Part shown: positions 42,315 to 49,776 of the stretch, in pieces
How the letters are laid out: every line of letters begins with the position of its first letter
How positions within the stretch are numbered: the first letter of the stretch is position 1
Assembly: GCA_035293965.1 (NCBI GenBank)
Contig: DATGLW010000111.1
Span: 13,752-77,751, forward strand
Origin: DATGLW01 sp035293965
GTDB lineage: Bacteria; Actinomycetota; Acidimicrobiia; Acidimicrobiales; RAAP-2
DNA length: 64,000 nucleotides
Reading direction: 5' to 3'
Notes under the pieces: generated by a model
Told to the model about the DNA's origin: nothing
The model's input: the letters and a program-made list of their open reading frames with translations, nothing else
Databases searched by the model: none
Program-made: the position numbers and the translations under genes

Positions 42315-42357
42315 TGCAACTGTAGTTGTTCAGCAACAATCTGCAAGCGCAGTTGCA
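42315..42357 (-). promoter_or_regulatory. Promoter/operator dyad of surface-protein operon
   Basis: TGCAACTG (42315-42322) and CAGTTGCA (42350-42357) form a perfect 8-bp inverted repeat, with a nested TTGTT/AACAA hairpin (42326-42339). On the minus strand TACAGT (42319-42324) sits 10 nt before the ATG at 42308 and overlaps the proximal arm, so a bound regulator would cover the -10. Confidence 0.5.
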
Positions 42358-42673
42358 CCGCTTCGAAACAGGTAAGCCCATGGCGCCACGGTGAGGCGCC
42401 GTGCTCCCCCTTCCCCTCCCATCCGGGTGACGGGTGTGCCCTCCATGCCTCCCACCTGCAGAGAACCGAGGCGCGACCGAAGCGGGGGGAGCGGCGGGGG
42501 ATGGAGAAACCGAGGTCCGGAGCCCCACTGGCTCGCGGACCCCGGGCTCTGGGTGTGCGCAGTGGCAGCCTCCGCCCCCTCGCGGCCGAACCCCAGTAGG
42601 GAGCACCGCCTGGACCGCCTGGACGGCAGTCAGCCGGACAGCCTCGTCTCCCACTGCTTGGCAACATGGGCCC
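42358..42673. other. Intergenic gap between divergent genes
   Basis: About 316 bases with a small GGCGCC-7-GGCGCC dyad near 42382-42400 and a CCGCCTGGA doublet near 42608. The plus strand is open but reads as low-complexity Pro/Arg sequence; I see no gene, RNA or riboswitch. Confidence 0.5.
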
Positions 42674-43462
42674 GTGCTCCACCGGGACCGCGTCCGAGCC
42701 GGGTCGTTCGGCAACGACGCCGAGCGCTACGACCGCTCCCGCCCCTCCTACCCTCAGGCGCTCGCCGACGACCTCGCGTCAGGGCTCGGCACCTCACCGC
42801 GGGTGCTCGACGTGGGCTGCGGCACGGGCATCGCCGCGCGGCTCTTCGTGGCACGGGGTTGCACGGTGCTCGGCGTGGAGCCCGACGCGCGGATGGCTCG
42901 CGTGGCCCGGCGCCACGGCGTGGAGGTCGAGGCCGGCACCTTCGAGCAGTGGGAGCCGGGGGGCCGCCAGTTCGACCTCCTGGTGGCCGGCCAGTCGTGG
43001 CACTGGGTCGAGCCCGATCGCGGAGCGGCCAAGGCGGCGGCCGTGCTCCGGGCGGGCGGGCGGGTCGGGCTGTTCTGGAACCAGAGCCTGCTCCCCGCCG
43101 CGCTCCGCCGCAAGCTGTCCGCCGTGTACCGCGAGCTGGCTCCGGGGCTCGACGGCAGTTCCGTCGCCCTCGGCCACCTGAGCGACGGCCGCTTCGCCAG
43201 GACCGCCCGCGCACTGGTGGACACGGGGTGGTTCCACGTGCCGGCGCTGCGCGCCTATACCTGGCGGCGGGTCTCCACGAAGCAGGAGTGGCTCGACCAG
43301 CTCCCGACCCACAGCGACCACGGGGCGCTCGCCCCCGGCGACCTCGCCGCGCTGCTCGAGGCGGTCGGGGGTGTCCTCGAGCGTGCCGGCTCCCCCTTCG
43401 AGCTGACCCTCCGGACCTGGCTGGTGACGGCGCGGCGCACCGCGGCACGCCGCCAGCCGTGA
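42674..43462 (+). CDS. SAM-dependent methyltransferase (class I)
   Basis: A 262-residue type 11/25-like methyltransferase. Motif I VLDVGCGTGIAARLF (about residue 40), motif II VLGVEPDARM and the post-motif LLVAGQSWHWVEPDRG, in which SWHW replaces the usual acidic motif and is common in a 'trans-aconitate/thiopurine-like' subgroup, are visible. The target is unknown. I chose GTG 42674 as the last start before conserved sequence (SFGNDAERYDRSRPSYP); there is no clear Shine-Dalgarno. It is convergent with the SDR gene and divergent from the surface-protein operon. Confidence 0.85.
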   Translation: MLHRDRVRAGSFGNDAERYDRSRPSYPQALADDLASGLGTSPRVLDVGCGTGIAARLFVARGCTVLGVEPDARMARVARRHGVEVEAGTFEQWEPGGRQFDLLVAGQSWHWVEPDRGAAKAAAVLRAGGRVGLFWNQSLLPAALRRKLSAVYRELAPGLDGSSVALGHLSDGRFARTARALVDTGWFHVPALRAYTWRRVSTKQEWLDQLPTHSDHGALAPGDLAALLEAVGGVLERAGSPFELTLRTWLVTARRTAARRQP

Positions 43463-43529
43463 CCGGCGGAGACCGGCCCCGGGCACCGGGCAGCCTTCCC
43501 CACGAGCGAGGCGGGTTGCCGGCTGCCGG

Positions 43530-44474
43530 TCAATCGCGCCGGCGCCGGACGACCTCGACCTCGTGGTAGACGGAATCGGGGACCACGAACCCGCCCAGGT
43601 CCTCGATCTCGTCGAGGTGCTCCTGGACGTCCTCGGCGCTGGGCGGCGTGGGTCCCTCGGCCAGCCAGCCGCGGGTCGCACCGACGAACACCCGCGCGTA
43701 GCGACCCTCGATGGCCGAGTAGTAGCGCCGGGTCCGGTCGCACGCCTCGCTCGCCAGGTACGCGACCATCGGGGCCACCCACTCCGGCAGGGACCGGGGT
43801 CGCAGGGCACGCGCCTCGGAGCGGAGGACCTCAGCCGCCTCGGAGGTGTCCCACGGCTCGGGGGCGCCCGACAGGCGTGTGTAGGCGGCGGGCATGACGG
43901 CGTTGACGAGCACGCCGTAGGGCTCTGCTTCGAGGGCCAGCGCGTTGACGAACCCGACGATCCCAGCCATGGCCACGGCGTAGTTGGCGCCGTTGGTGCG
44001 ACCGAACATGCCCGAGCCCGACGACGTGAAGACCAGCCTTCCGTAGCCACGCTCCACCATGCCGGGGTACACGGCGCGGGCCAGGTGGATGGCCCCGAGC
44101 AGCTGAGTCTGGAGCACCGGCCAGAGGTCTTCGTCGGTCATCGCCTCGAACATGGCGTTGCGCAGCACGCCGGCGCTGTGCACGAGCGCGTCCGCCGACC
44201 CGAACGACCCGACCGCGGTCGCGACGACACGCTTGCACCCGGCCTCGTCGGCCACCGAGTCGTAGGAGGGCACCGCGATCCCGCCCGACGCCCTGATCTC
44301 CTTGACCACGTGATCGGCGGGACGGCGCGACGCGCCGCGGCCGTCGACTGCCGAACCGAGGTCGTTCACGACGACATGGGCGCCGCGGCGCGCCAGCTCC
44401 AGGGCGTAGGACCGGCCGAGGCCGCTGCCGGCGCCGGTCACGATGACCGTTCGGCCGTCGAAGCGGATCGTCAT
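43530..44474 (-). CDS. SDR family protein (17beta-HSD4-like) with altered catalytic lysine
   Basis: A 314-residue short-chain dehydrogenase. TVIVTGAGSGLGRSYALELARRGAHVVVNDLG is interrupted here only for length; its TGxxxGxG (residues about 10-17) and NDLG match the multifunctional-enzyme-2/17beta-HSD4 group that oxidises 3-hydroxyacyl-CoA. HSAGVLRNAMF and the Ser of FTSSGSGMFG are normal, but the YxxxK catalytic pair reads NYAVAMAG: the Lys codon is ATG (Met, 43968-43970). Either the enzyme is inactive or it works differently. AGGAGG lies 10 nt before the ATG. No hydratase domain is attached. Confidence 0.87.
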   Translation of the reverse strand: MTIRFDGRTVIVTGAGSGLGRSYALELARRGAHVVVNDLGSAVDGRGASRRPADHVVKEIRASGGIAVPSYDSVADEAGCKRVVATAVGSFGSADALVHSAGVLRNAMFEAMTDEDLWPVLQTQLLGAIHLARAVYPGMVERGYGRLVFTSSGSGMFGRTNGANYAVAMAGIVGFVNALALEAEPYGVLVNAVMPAAYTRLSGAPEPWDTSEAAEVLRSEARALRPRSLPEWVAPMVAYLASEACDRTRRYYSAIEGRYARVFVGATRGWLAEGPTPPSAEDVQEHLDEIEDLGGFVVPDSVYHEVEVVRRRRD

Positions 44475-44550
44475 GCCCTTCGCGCCTCCTGGGCCGGGGC
44501 CGATCCGGCCGCCGACGGCCCGGGGCCCGCCGGCCCCGGTGGGAACCAGC

Positions 44551-45216
44551 CTAGAGGCTCTCCACCTCGCACCCCTGGGTGCCGGCGAGCCCGGCAGCTT
44601 CCGTGGCCCGCCGGACGATGTCCTCGGTGATGCGGGGATCTCCCTGTGCCGGCGCGCCGTCGTCGGGCCACGTCTCGACGATGGCGGTCGCCCAACGCGC
44701 CCACTCGCCGACCAGGGCATAGAAGTCCGTGAGAAACCTCGCGGTGAGGTCGAGCTGCGGCCCTCGTTCGGGGAATGGCCCCCGCCCTTCGAGGTACTGG
44801 CGCCCGATGGCTGCGCTCTCGGCGCTGCGTGCACGGGCCCACTCCCCCGCCGCGGCCAGCGTCGCCAGGACGTCGTCGCGAGTGCCGTGCTCGGAGAAGA
44901 ACACCTTGAGGAGCTGCTCGGACTCGAGCACCGGGCCTGCCCCGGGCTCGGCCAGCCAAGCGGCAAGGGCTGCCCGGCCCTGGTGCGTGATCGCGTACAC
45001 GGTCCGGCGCCGCCGGCCGAATCGCTCCTCGCTGGCCTCGGCGAGGCCGTGGGCGACCAGCTTCTTCGGCTCCTCGTAGAGCTTGCTCACTGCTCGGGGC
45101 CAGATCCGGCCCAGGGAACGGTCCATCTGCCGGGTGAGCTCGTAGGTGCGCCATGGCTTGATGGCGAGCAGGCCGAGCACAGCGTAGGAAGTTGTGGTGA
45201 GCGAACCCCTTGACAT
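44551..45216 (-). CDS. PadR-family transcriptional regulator
   Basis: A 221-residue PadR regulator. The winged helix has SYAVLGLLAIKPWRTYEL, then SKLYEEPKKLVAHGLAEAS and RRTVYAITHQGRAAL, followed by a C-terminal dimerisation helix region. PadR proteins repress a neighbouring gene until a ligand binds; the divergent methyltransferase at 45277 is the obvious target. The ATG at 45216 is preceded by AAAGGGAGG four nt upstream, a very strong ribosome site that also lies within a CTCCC-TTT-GGGAG palindrome. The SDR gene follows on the same strand 76 bp later. Confidence 0.9.
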   Translation of the reverse strand: MSRGSLTTTSYAVLGLLAIKPWRTYELTRQMDRSLGRIWPRAVSKLYEEPKKLVAHGLAEASEERFGRRRRTVYAITHQGRAALAAWLAEPGAGPVLESEQLLKVFFSEHGTRDDVLATLAAAGEWARARSAESAAIGRQYLEGRGPFPERGPQLDLTARFLTDFYALVGEWARWATAIVETWPDDGAPAQGDPRITEDIVRRATEAAGLAGTQGCEVESL

Positions 45217-45276
45217 TTTCCTCCCTTTGGGAGTACATACATCTACTACCGAAGGGAGTCTACGGAGGGGTGCGGC
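45217..45276. promoter_or_regulatory. Divergent PadR/methyltransferase control region
   Basis: Sixty bases hold CTCCCTTTGGGAG (45221-45233), a TACATACAT direct repeat (from about 45234) and CTACTACC, AT-rich compared with surroundings. This is the expected PadR operator. GGAGGGG serves the plus-strand ATG at 45277. Confidence 0.55.
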
Positions 45277-46155
45277 ATGGCAGCGGCACGAGAGAGCACG
45301 CCAAGAGCGGCGGAGCCGCCCGTCGACCCGTCGAACGTCGAACAGGCTCGGGCCTGGGATGGCGACGAAGGAGCCTATTGGGCCGCGCACGCAGCGAGGT
45401 TCGATCAGGCCTTGGCCCCCTTCCACCAGCCCCTGCTCGACGCGGCGGGCATCTCGGCGACCCACGCTGTGCTCGACATCGGATGCGGCACGGGGCAGAC
45501 GACGCGTGACGCGGCGCGGGCCGCCCACCGGGGCAACGCACTGGGAGTCGACCTGTCCGCGCCCATGGTGGACCTGGCCCGCCAGCTCGCCCGCGACGAG
45601 GGGGTGGCCAACGTCCGCTTCGAGCACGCCGACGCGCAGGTCCACCCCTTCGAGCCCGGCGGCTTCGACGTGGCCATCTCGCGCACCGGGTCGATGTTCT
45701 TCGGCGACCCTCCCCGGGCGTTCGCCAACATCGCCGGAGCGCTCTGTCACGGCGGGCGTCTGGCCCTGCTGACCTGGCAGGCCATGACGAGCAACGAATG
45801 GATCCTGGAGCTGTCGACCGCGCTGGCTGCCGGCCGCGACCTGCCCTCCCCGCCACCAGGCGCACCGGGTCCCTTCTCGCTCGCTGAGCCCGCCCATGTG
45901 CAGGCCCTGCTCAGCGGTGCCGGGTTCGAGAACGTGCGCGCGGAGGGGCTCGAGGGTGCGATGTGCTTTGGCGCCGACGAGGCTGACGCGTTCACCTTCG
46001 TGGTCGGCCTGATGGGCTGGATGCTCGACGGCCTCGGCAAGGCCGACAGGGCGCACGCTCTTGATGCGCTCGCAGCGACGATCGCCGCCCACCGCGGGCC
46101 CTCGGGCGTGGCCTTCGGCGCCGCGACCTGGTTGGTCACCGCCCGCCGGGCGTGA
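45277..46155 (+). CDS. SAM-dependent methyltransferase (class I)
   Basis: A 292-residue methyltransferase. Motif I VLDIGCGTGQTTRDAA (about residue 70), acidic motif LGVDLSAPMVDLA, HADAQVHPFEPGGFDVAISRTGSMFF and GGRLALLTWQ are clear, resembling UbiE/Coq5-type or aklanonic-acid-type methyltransferases. The target is unknown. It is divergent from padR and probably under its control, which would fit a small-molecule stress or detoxification role (inference). ATG 45277 has GGAGGGG upstream. Its last bases overlap on the opposite strand with the copper-ATPase relic. Confidence 0.88.
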   Translation: MAAARESTPRAAEPPVDPSNVEQARAWDGDEGAYWAAHAARFDQALAPFHQPLLDAAGISATHAVLDIGCGTGQTTRDAARAAHRGNALGVDLSAPMVDLARQLARDEGVANVRFEHADAQVHPFEPGGFDVAISRTGSMFFGDPPRAFANIAGALCHGGRLALLTWQAMTSNEWILELSTALAAGRDLPSPPPGAPGPFSLAEPAHVQALLSGAGFENVRAEGLEGAMCFGADEADAFTFVVGLMGWMLDGLGKADRAHALDALAATIAAHRGPSGVAFGAATWLVTARRA

Positions 46156-46257
46156 CCCGGCCGCGCGGGTGGAACCTCCCCAGGCGGAGGCTGTTCGTGA
46201 CCGCCAGCGGCGACGAGCATGCCATCGCCGCCCCGCGATCATCCGGTTGAGGTAACC
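46136..46257 (-). pseudogene. Frameshifted C-terminal relic of a copper-type P1B ATPase
   Basis: On the minus strand, GYLNRMIAG (46257 downward) followed, after a one-base frame change near 46232, by AAMACSSPLAVTNSLRLGRFHP matches the last membrane helix and end of CopA/ActP-type copper ATPases, which typically read LNPxIAGAAMAxSSVxVVxNSLRLRRF. Only about 40 codons remain; nothing upstream resembles the rest of the gene. The frame ends at a TGA at 46136-46138, inside the 3' end of the convergent methyltransferase. It is likely debris of a deleted copper-export gene. Confidence 0.6.
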
Positions 46258-46495
46258 CGCCGACGGGCTCCGCCCCCCGCACCTGGGGGTTTGGCGGCGC
46301 CGCCGGGCGGGTACCTGCCTGTTTCGAGGATGCGGTGGAGGCTCCACCGCTCGGGCGGGCCACCGACCGAGGCGGGAGCGGCGCCCACCAGTCTGGTGCC
46401 GCGTCATCGATTCGGTGACGAGCCAGCGGCAGCCGGCCCTTCCCGCCGGTGGCCGGCCGGTGCACACTGGGAGTGGCGACACGAGGAGGTGCTCG
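46258..46495. other. Intergenic gap after ATPase relic
   Basis: About 240 bases of high-GC sequence before the membrane-protein gene. I see no further ATPase homology, RNA gene or clear promoter, only small GC-rich dyads (for example GCGGTGGAGGCTCCACCGC around 46331-46349). Confidence 0.45.
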
Positions 46496-47242
46496 ATGGC
46501 ATCCGTGCGACCCGAACCGACTCGCGGCTTCCCCGCAGGGCGGGCCCCGGAGGGTTCCGCCGGCGGGACCGCACCGGGGTTCCCCCGGGGACCAGCGGCG
46601 GCGACCAGCCCCGTGCGAAGCGTCGCCCTGAGCCTCCTCGGCCTGAGCGTCGTCGCCTTGGTGATCGGCGCCTGGGGCGGGATCGCGCCCTACGTGGGAC
46701 CCGCCTTCGGCTACAGCGCAGACGGCTCGGGCTCCTGGCACTGGACCCTCTCGCACGCCTTGCTCGGGCTGGTGCCCGGCGCGGTCGCAGTGGCCGTCGC
46801 CATGGCGTTCGTGCCCCTCGCGGCGAGAGCCGGCAGGGGCCGGGGCCGCGTGCTGCTGTGGCTGTCGGGCCTCGCATGCCTCCTGTGCGGTGCGTGGTTC
46901 GTGGTGGGGCCGGCGGCCTGGCCGGTGCTCACCGACGCAAGCCGGTACTTCGTGCCGGCGGCGCCGCTGCAGGCCCTGGGCAACGTCGTCGGCTACTCGC
47001 TCGGGCCCGGGGTGGTCCTCGCCGCCTGCGGGGCGTTCGCGATGGGGTGGGCTGTCCGACATCGCCGCGACGCCGTTGCAGTCCAGCCCGTCGCGGCCGG
47101 CACCGGCGTCGGGCAGGCGGTCACGAGCGGCGAGCAGGCAGCGACGGCCGGGCACGTGACCGTCGGCCCCTCCGCCCGGCATGCCAGGAACCGGCGCTGG
47201 TTCGGTCGCCGCCGAGAAAAGCCTCAGATGCCGGCTTTCTGA
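46496..47242 (+). CDS. Hypothetical four-helix membrane protein
   Basis: A 248-residue integral membrane protein that I cannot assign. A Pro/Gly/Ala-rich N-terminal tail (about residues 1-42) is followed by four predicted helices: about 43-63 (VALSLLGLSVVALVIGAW), 85-108, 118-140 and 165-190. The basic tail ends RRWFGRRREKPQMPAF. GAGGAGG lies 6 nt before the ATG at 46496, which decides the start. It stands alone between a methyltransferase and a convergent cupin gene. Function unknown. Confidence 0.75.
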   Translation: MASVRPEPTRGFPAGRAPEGSAGGTAPGFPRGPAAATSPVRSVALSLLGLSVVALVIGAWGGIAPYVGPAFGYSADGSGSWHWTLSHALLGLVPGAVAVAVAMAFVPLAARAGRGRGRVLLWLSGLACLLCGAWFVVGPAAWPVLTDASRYFVPAAPLQALGNVVGYSLGPGVVLAACGAFAMGWAVRHRRDAVAVQPVAAGTGVGQAVTSGEQAATAGHVTVGPSARHARNRRWFGRRREKPQMPAF

Positions 47243-47320
47243 CCAGCTACCCTCGACACGAGCCCGCCTCCCGTGGTGTCACGCTCAGTGGCGCCCAACG
47301 CGCCGGGTTCTCCGTCGGCG

Positions 47321-47653
47321 TCAGACCGGCCAGCGCACAGTCAGCCATTCCGTGCCCGGCTCGGTCGAGACGAGCACGTGTGGGGTCCCGGCGGGCAGCC
47401 ACACCCAGTCACGTGCCACCAGGTGGAGCTCGCGCCCCTCGACGACGAGGACCGCTGCCCCGCGCAGGACGAGCGCCCATTCCGAGTGGTCCTGCTCGTA
47501 GGGCACCGGTGCGCCCAGCGAGCCGCTCTGGACGTGCTCGACGGCCACGCCGATTCCGCCCGCGGCACCCCGGGGGACCACGAGGTGCACCTGCTCGCCG
47601 GTCGCAGGGGCCTCAGCGGGATCGGTGAGGCGCCCCTGGGCTGGCCGGTCCAC
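47321..47653 (-). CDS. Cupin-domain protein
   Basis: A 110-residue single-domain cupin barrel. Motif 1 is weak (YEQDHSEWALVLRGAAVLVVEGRE is the core strand pair) and motif 2 is WLPAGTPHVLVS, with the conserved PxGxxH metal His. Small cupins bind metal or small ligands, and many are dioxygenases, isomerases or sensors; no function can be assigned. I chose GTG 47653 because TACAGT lies 7 nt upstream (leaderless), although the frame stays open further upstream. Confidence 0.78.
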   Translation of the reverse strand: MDRPAQGRLTDPAEAPATGEQVHLVVPRGAAGGIGVAVEHVQSGSLGAPVPYEQDHSEWALVLRGAAVLVVEGRELHLVARDWVWLPAGTPHVLVSTEPGTEWLTVRWPV

Positions 47654-47660
47654 GCACCGG

Positions 47661-47666
47661 ACTGTA
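47661..47666 (-). promoter_or_regulatory. -10 box of cupin gene
   Basis: TACAGT on the minus strand ends 7 nt before the GTG at 47653. Confidence 0.45.
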
Positions 47667-47816
47667 GAGCGCAACGGTGCCGGCCGCTGGGGCGAAGGGC
47701 CGGGGTACTCTCGGATCGACTCCCCAGGACCGGATCGGCCCCGACCGCCACGTGGGGGGCCGTGGCCGCCGGCTTCGAAGTTGGAGCGCGGTGGGCACCC
47801 GTGGCAGGGTGGGGGG

Positions 47817-48623
47817 ATGGACACCGGTCAGGGGACGGACATCGTCAGCGAGCGGAGGGGCAACGTGCTCGTCCTCCGCATCAATCGCCCCGAAGCGCGC
47901 AACGCCCTCAACCAGGCCGTCGTGGCTGGCATCGGCTCCGGGCTTGCCGAGGCGGAGGCCGACCCGTCGGTACGGGCGGTCGTGGTGACCGGCACCGGTG
48001 ACCGGGCCTTCTGCGCCGGCATGGACCTGCGCGAGTTCGCCGCGGGGCGCCAGAAGCCAGACGATCCGGCCGTCGCCGAGCAGCGGCGGAAGGGCGCCGA
48101 GGGGTATCGCCGGTTCATCCGTGAGGGGGTGGACGTGCCCGTGGTGGCAGCCGCCAACGGGCCTGCGGTGGCCGGGGGCTTCGAGCTCCTGTTGGCCTGC
48201 GACCTGGCGGTGGCCGCCGAGCACGCGACGTTCGGCCTGCCCGAGGTGTGCCGGGGACTGTTCCCGGCCGGGGGCGGCGTGTTCTTGACCCGGCGCATCC
48301 CGAGCGCGGTAGCCCTGGAGCTCGGCCTCACCGGCGAGGTCGTCGACGCCCACCGCGCAGCGGCGCTCGGGCTCGTCAACCGTGTCGTGCCGGCCGACCG
48401 AGTGCTCGACGAGGCCGTCGCCCTGGCCGAGAGGATCGCCGCCAACGGACCCCTTGGCGTGCAGGCGACCAAACGCCTCATGCTGGCCGCGCGCTCTGCC
48501 CCCGCAGATGAGGTGTGGCGCCTCCAAGAGGAGCTGCAGCCCAAGGTCTTCGGGAGCGAGGACGCCCGCGAAGGTGCCCTCGCCTTCACCGAACGGCGGG
48601 CGCCCGTGTGGAAGGGTCGCTGA
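47817..48623 (+). CDS. Enoyl-CoA hydratase/isomerase family protein
   Basis: A 268-residue crotonase-fold protein that probably hydrates trans-2-enoyl-CoA during beta-oxidation. INRPEARNALN and GTGDRAFCAGMDLREF form the first oxyanion-hole block; ANGPAVAGGFELLLACDLAVAAEHATFG follows (written in two parts in the sequence), with LPEVCRGLFPAGGGVFLTRRI carrying the catalytic Glu region. GGGTGGGGGG precedes the ATG at 47817. It leads a plus-strand cluster with a phosphotransferase and a 3-hydroxyisobutyrate-type dehydrogenase. Its stop codon lies within a duplicated 22-bp segment. Confidence 0.9.
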   Translation: MDTGQGTDIVSERRGNVLVLRINRPEARNALNQAVVAGIGSGLAEAEADPSVRAVVVTGTGDRAFCAGMDLREFAAGRQKPDDPAVAEQRRKGAEGYRRFIREGVDVPVVAAANGPAVAGGFELLLACDLAVAAEHATFGLPEVCRGLFPAGGGVFLTRRIPSAVALELGLTGEVVDAHRAAALGLVNRVVPADRVLDEAVALAERIAANGPLGVQATKRLMLAARSAPADEVWRLQEELQPKVFGSEDAREGALAFTERRAPVWKGR

Positions 48624-48660
48624 ACGCGGTGGGCGCCGGTGTGGAAGGGTCGTTGAGCGC
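48606..48660. repeat. Duplicated 22-bp segment, period 33
   Basis: GTGTGGAAGGGTCGCTGAAC at 48606 recurs at 48639 with one change; the first copy includes the stop codon of the enoyl-CoA hydratase gene. Confidence 0.75.
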
Positions 48661-48692
48661 TGCACAGAGCGCCTGAAGAGAGGGGAGGGGCC

Positions 48693-49751
48693 GTGGCGAC
48701 GAGCACGGCAGGCGGCGGGCTCGACACGAGCGCCCTGGCCGCCTGGATGGACGCCCAGGGTCTGCCGGGAGCCGGCGAGGAGCTTGTGACGGCGTTCGTG
48801 TCGGGGGGCAGCCAGAACGAGATCTTCGAGATCCGCCGGGGGGAGCTGCACTGCGCGCTGCGCAAGCCACCCGCGACCGCACCGGCAGCCCGCGACGAAG
48901 GCATCTTGCGCGAGTGGCGCATCATCGAGGCCCTCGACGGCACGGACGTGCCATCGACCGACGCCGTCGCCGTGTGCACGGACCCGTCCGTCCTCGGCCG
49001 GCCCTTCTACCTCATGGGGTTCGTCGACGGCTGGTCGCCCATGGGCAGCCGCACGTGGCCGGCGCCCTTCGACACCGACGCAGAGGCGCGCCGAGGGCTG
49101 GCATTCGAGCTGATCGAGGGCATCGTCCGCATGGCCGGGGTCGACTGGCGTGCGAGGGGGCTCACCGACCTCGGCCGCCCCGAGGGCTTCCACGACCGAC
49201 AGGTGGAGCGGTGGACCCGGTTCCTCGAGCGGATCAAGGGCCGCGAGCTGCCCGGGCTCGAGGAGGCGACGCAGTGGCTCGCCACCCACCGGCCCCTCGA
49301 CTTCGTGCCCGGCATCATGCACGGCGACTACCAGTTCGCCAACGTGATGTTCCGGCACGGCGCGCCGGCGCGCCTCGCCGCCATCGTCGACTGGGAGATG
49401 GGGACCGTCGGCGACCCGAAGCTCGACCTGGCCTGGGCGCTCCAGGGTTGGCCCGAGGACACCGGGCAGACAGGGCAGATCGGTTACGTCGACGTGTCGG
49501 GGATGCCGGGCCGGGCCGAGCTCCTCGACTACTTCGCCCGGGGTTCCGGGCGCCAGGTCGACGACTTCGACTACTACATGGTCCTTGCACGCTGGAAGCT
49601 CGCCATCGTGCTCGAGCAGGGATACCAGCGGGCAGGCGACGACGAGAAGCTGCAGGCCTTCGGCCCGATCGTCCTCGACCTCATGCGCCGCGCCGCCGAG
49701 CTGGCCGAGACGAGCAGCTACAAGGGCCCCAGGGTCGAGGCGACGCGGTGA
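48693..49751 (+). CDS. Phosphotransferase family (APH/ACAD10-like kinase)
   Basis: A 352-residue APH-fold kinase. HGDYQFANVMF (about residue 210) is the catalytic HxDxxxxN loop and VDWEMGTVGDPKLDL is the metal-binding segment, so the active site is intact. GSRTWPAPFD and YLMGFVDGWSPMG are typical of the acyl-CoA-dehydrogenase-associated group (ACAD10 N-terminal type). Such kinases have recently been linked to phosphorylating hydroxyacyl-CoA before elimination (family knowledge, applied here as inference). The GTG start has GAGAGGGGAGGGG 3-10 nt upstream. It sits between enoyl-CoA hydratase and dehydrogenase genes, fitting a hydroxy-acid catabolic operon. Confidence 0.87.
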   Translation: MATSTAGGGLDTSALAAWMDAQGLPGAGEELVTAFVSGGSQNEIFEIRRGELHCALRKPPATAPAARDEGILREWRIIEALDGTDVPSTDAVAVCTDPSVLGRPFYLMGFVDGWSPMGSRTWPAPFDTDAEARRGLAFELIEGIVRMAGVDWRARGLTDLGRPEGFHDRQVERWTRFLERIKGRELPGLEEATQWLATHRPLDFVPGIMHGDYQFANVMFRHGAPARLAAIVDWEMGTVGDPKLDLAWALQGWPEDTGQTGQIGYVDVSGMPGRAELLDYFARGSGRQVDDFDYYMVLARWKLAIVLEQGYQRAGDDEKLQAFGPIVLDLMRRAAELAETSSYKGPRVEATR

Positions 49752-49776
49752 GGAACAGGCGGTGCCGGGTGGCGCC

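Noticed and set aside
42358..42673. Riboswitch (for example cobalamin) upstream of the methyltransferase
   Set aside because: No conserved B12-box or other riboswitch core could be recognised.
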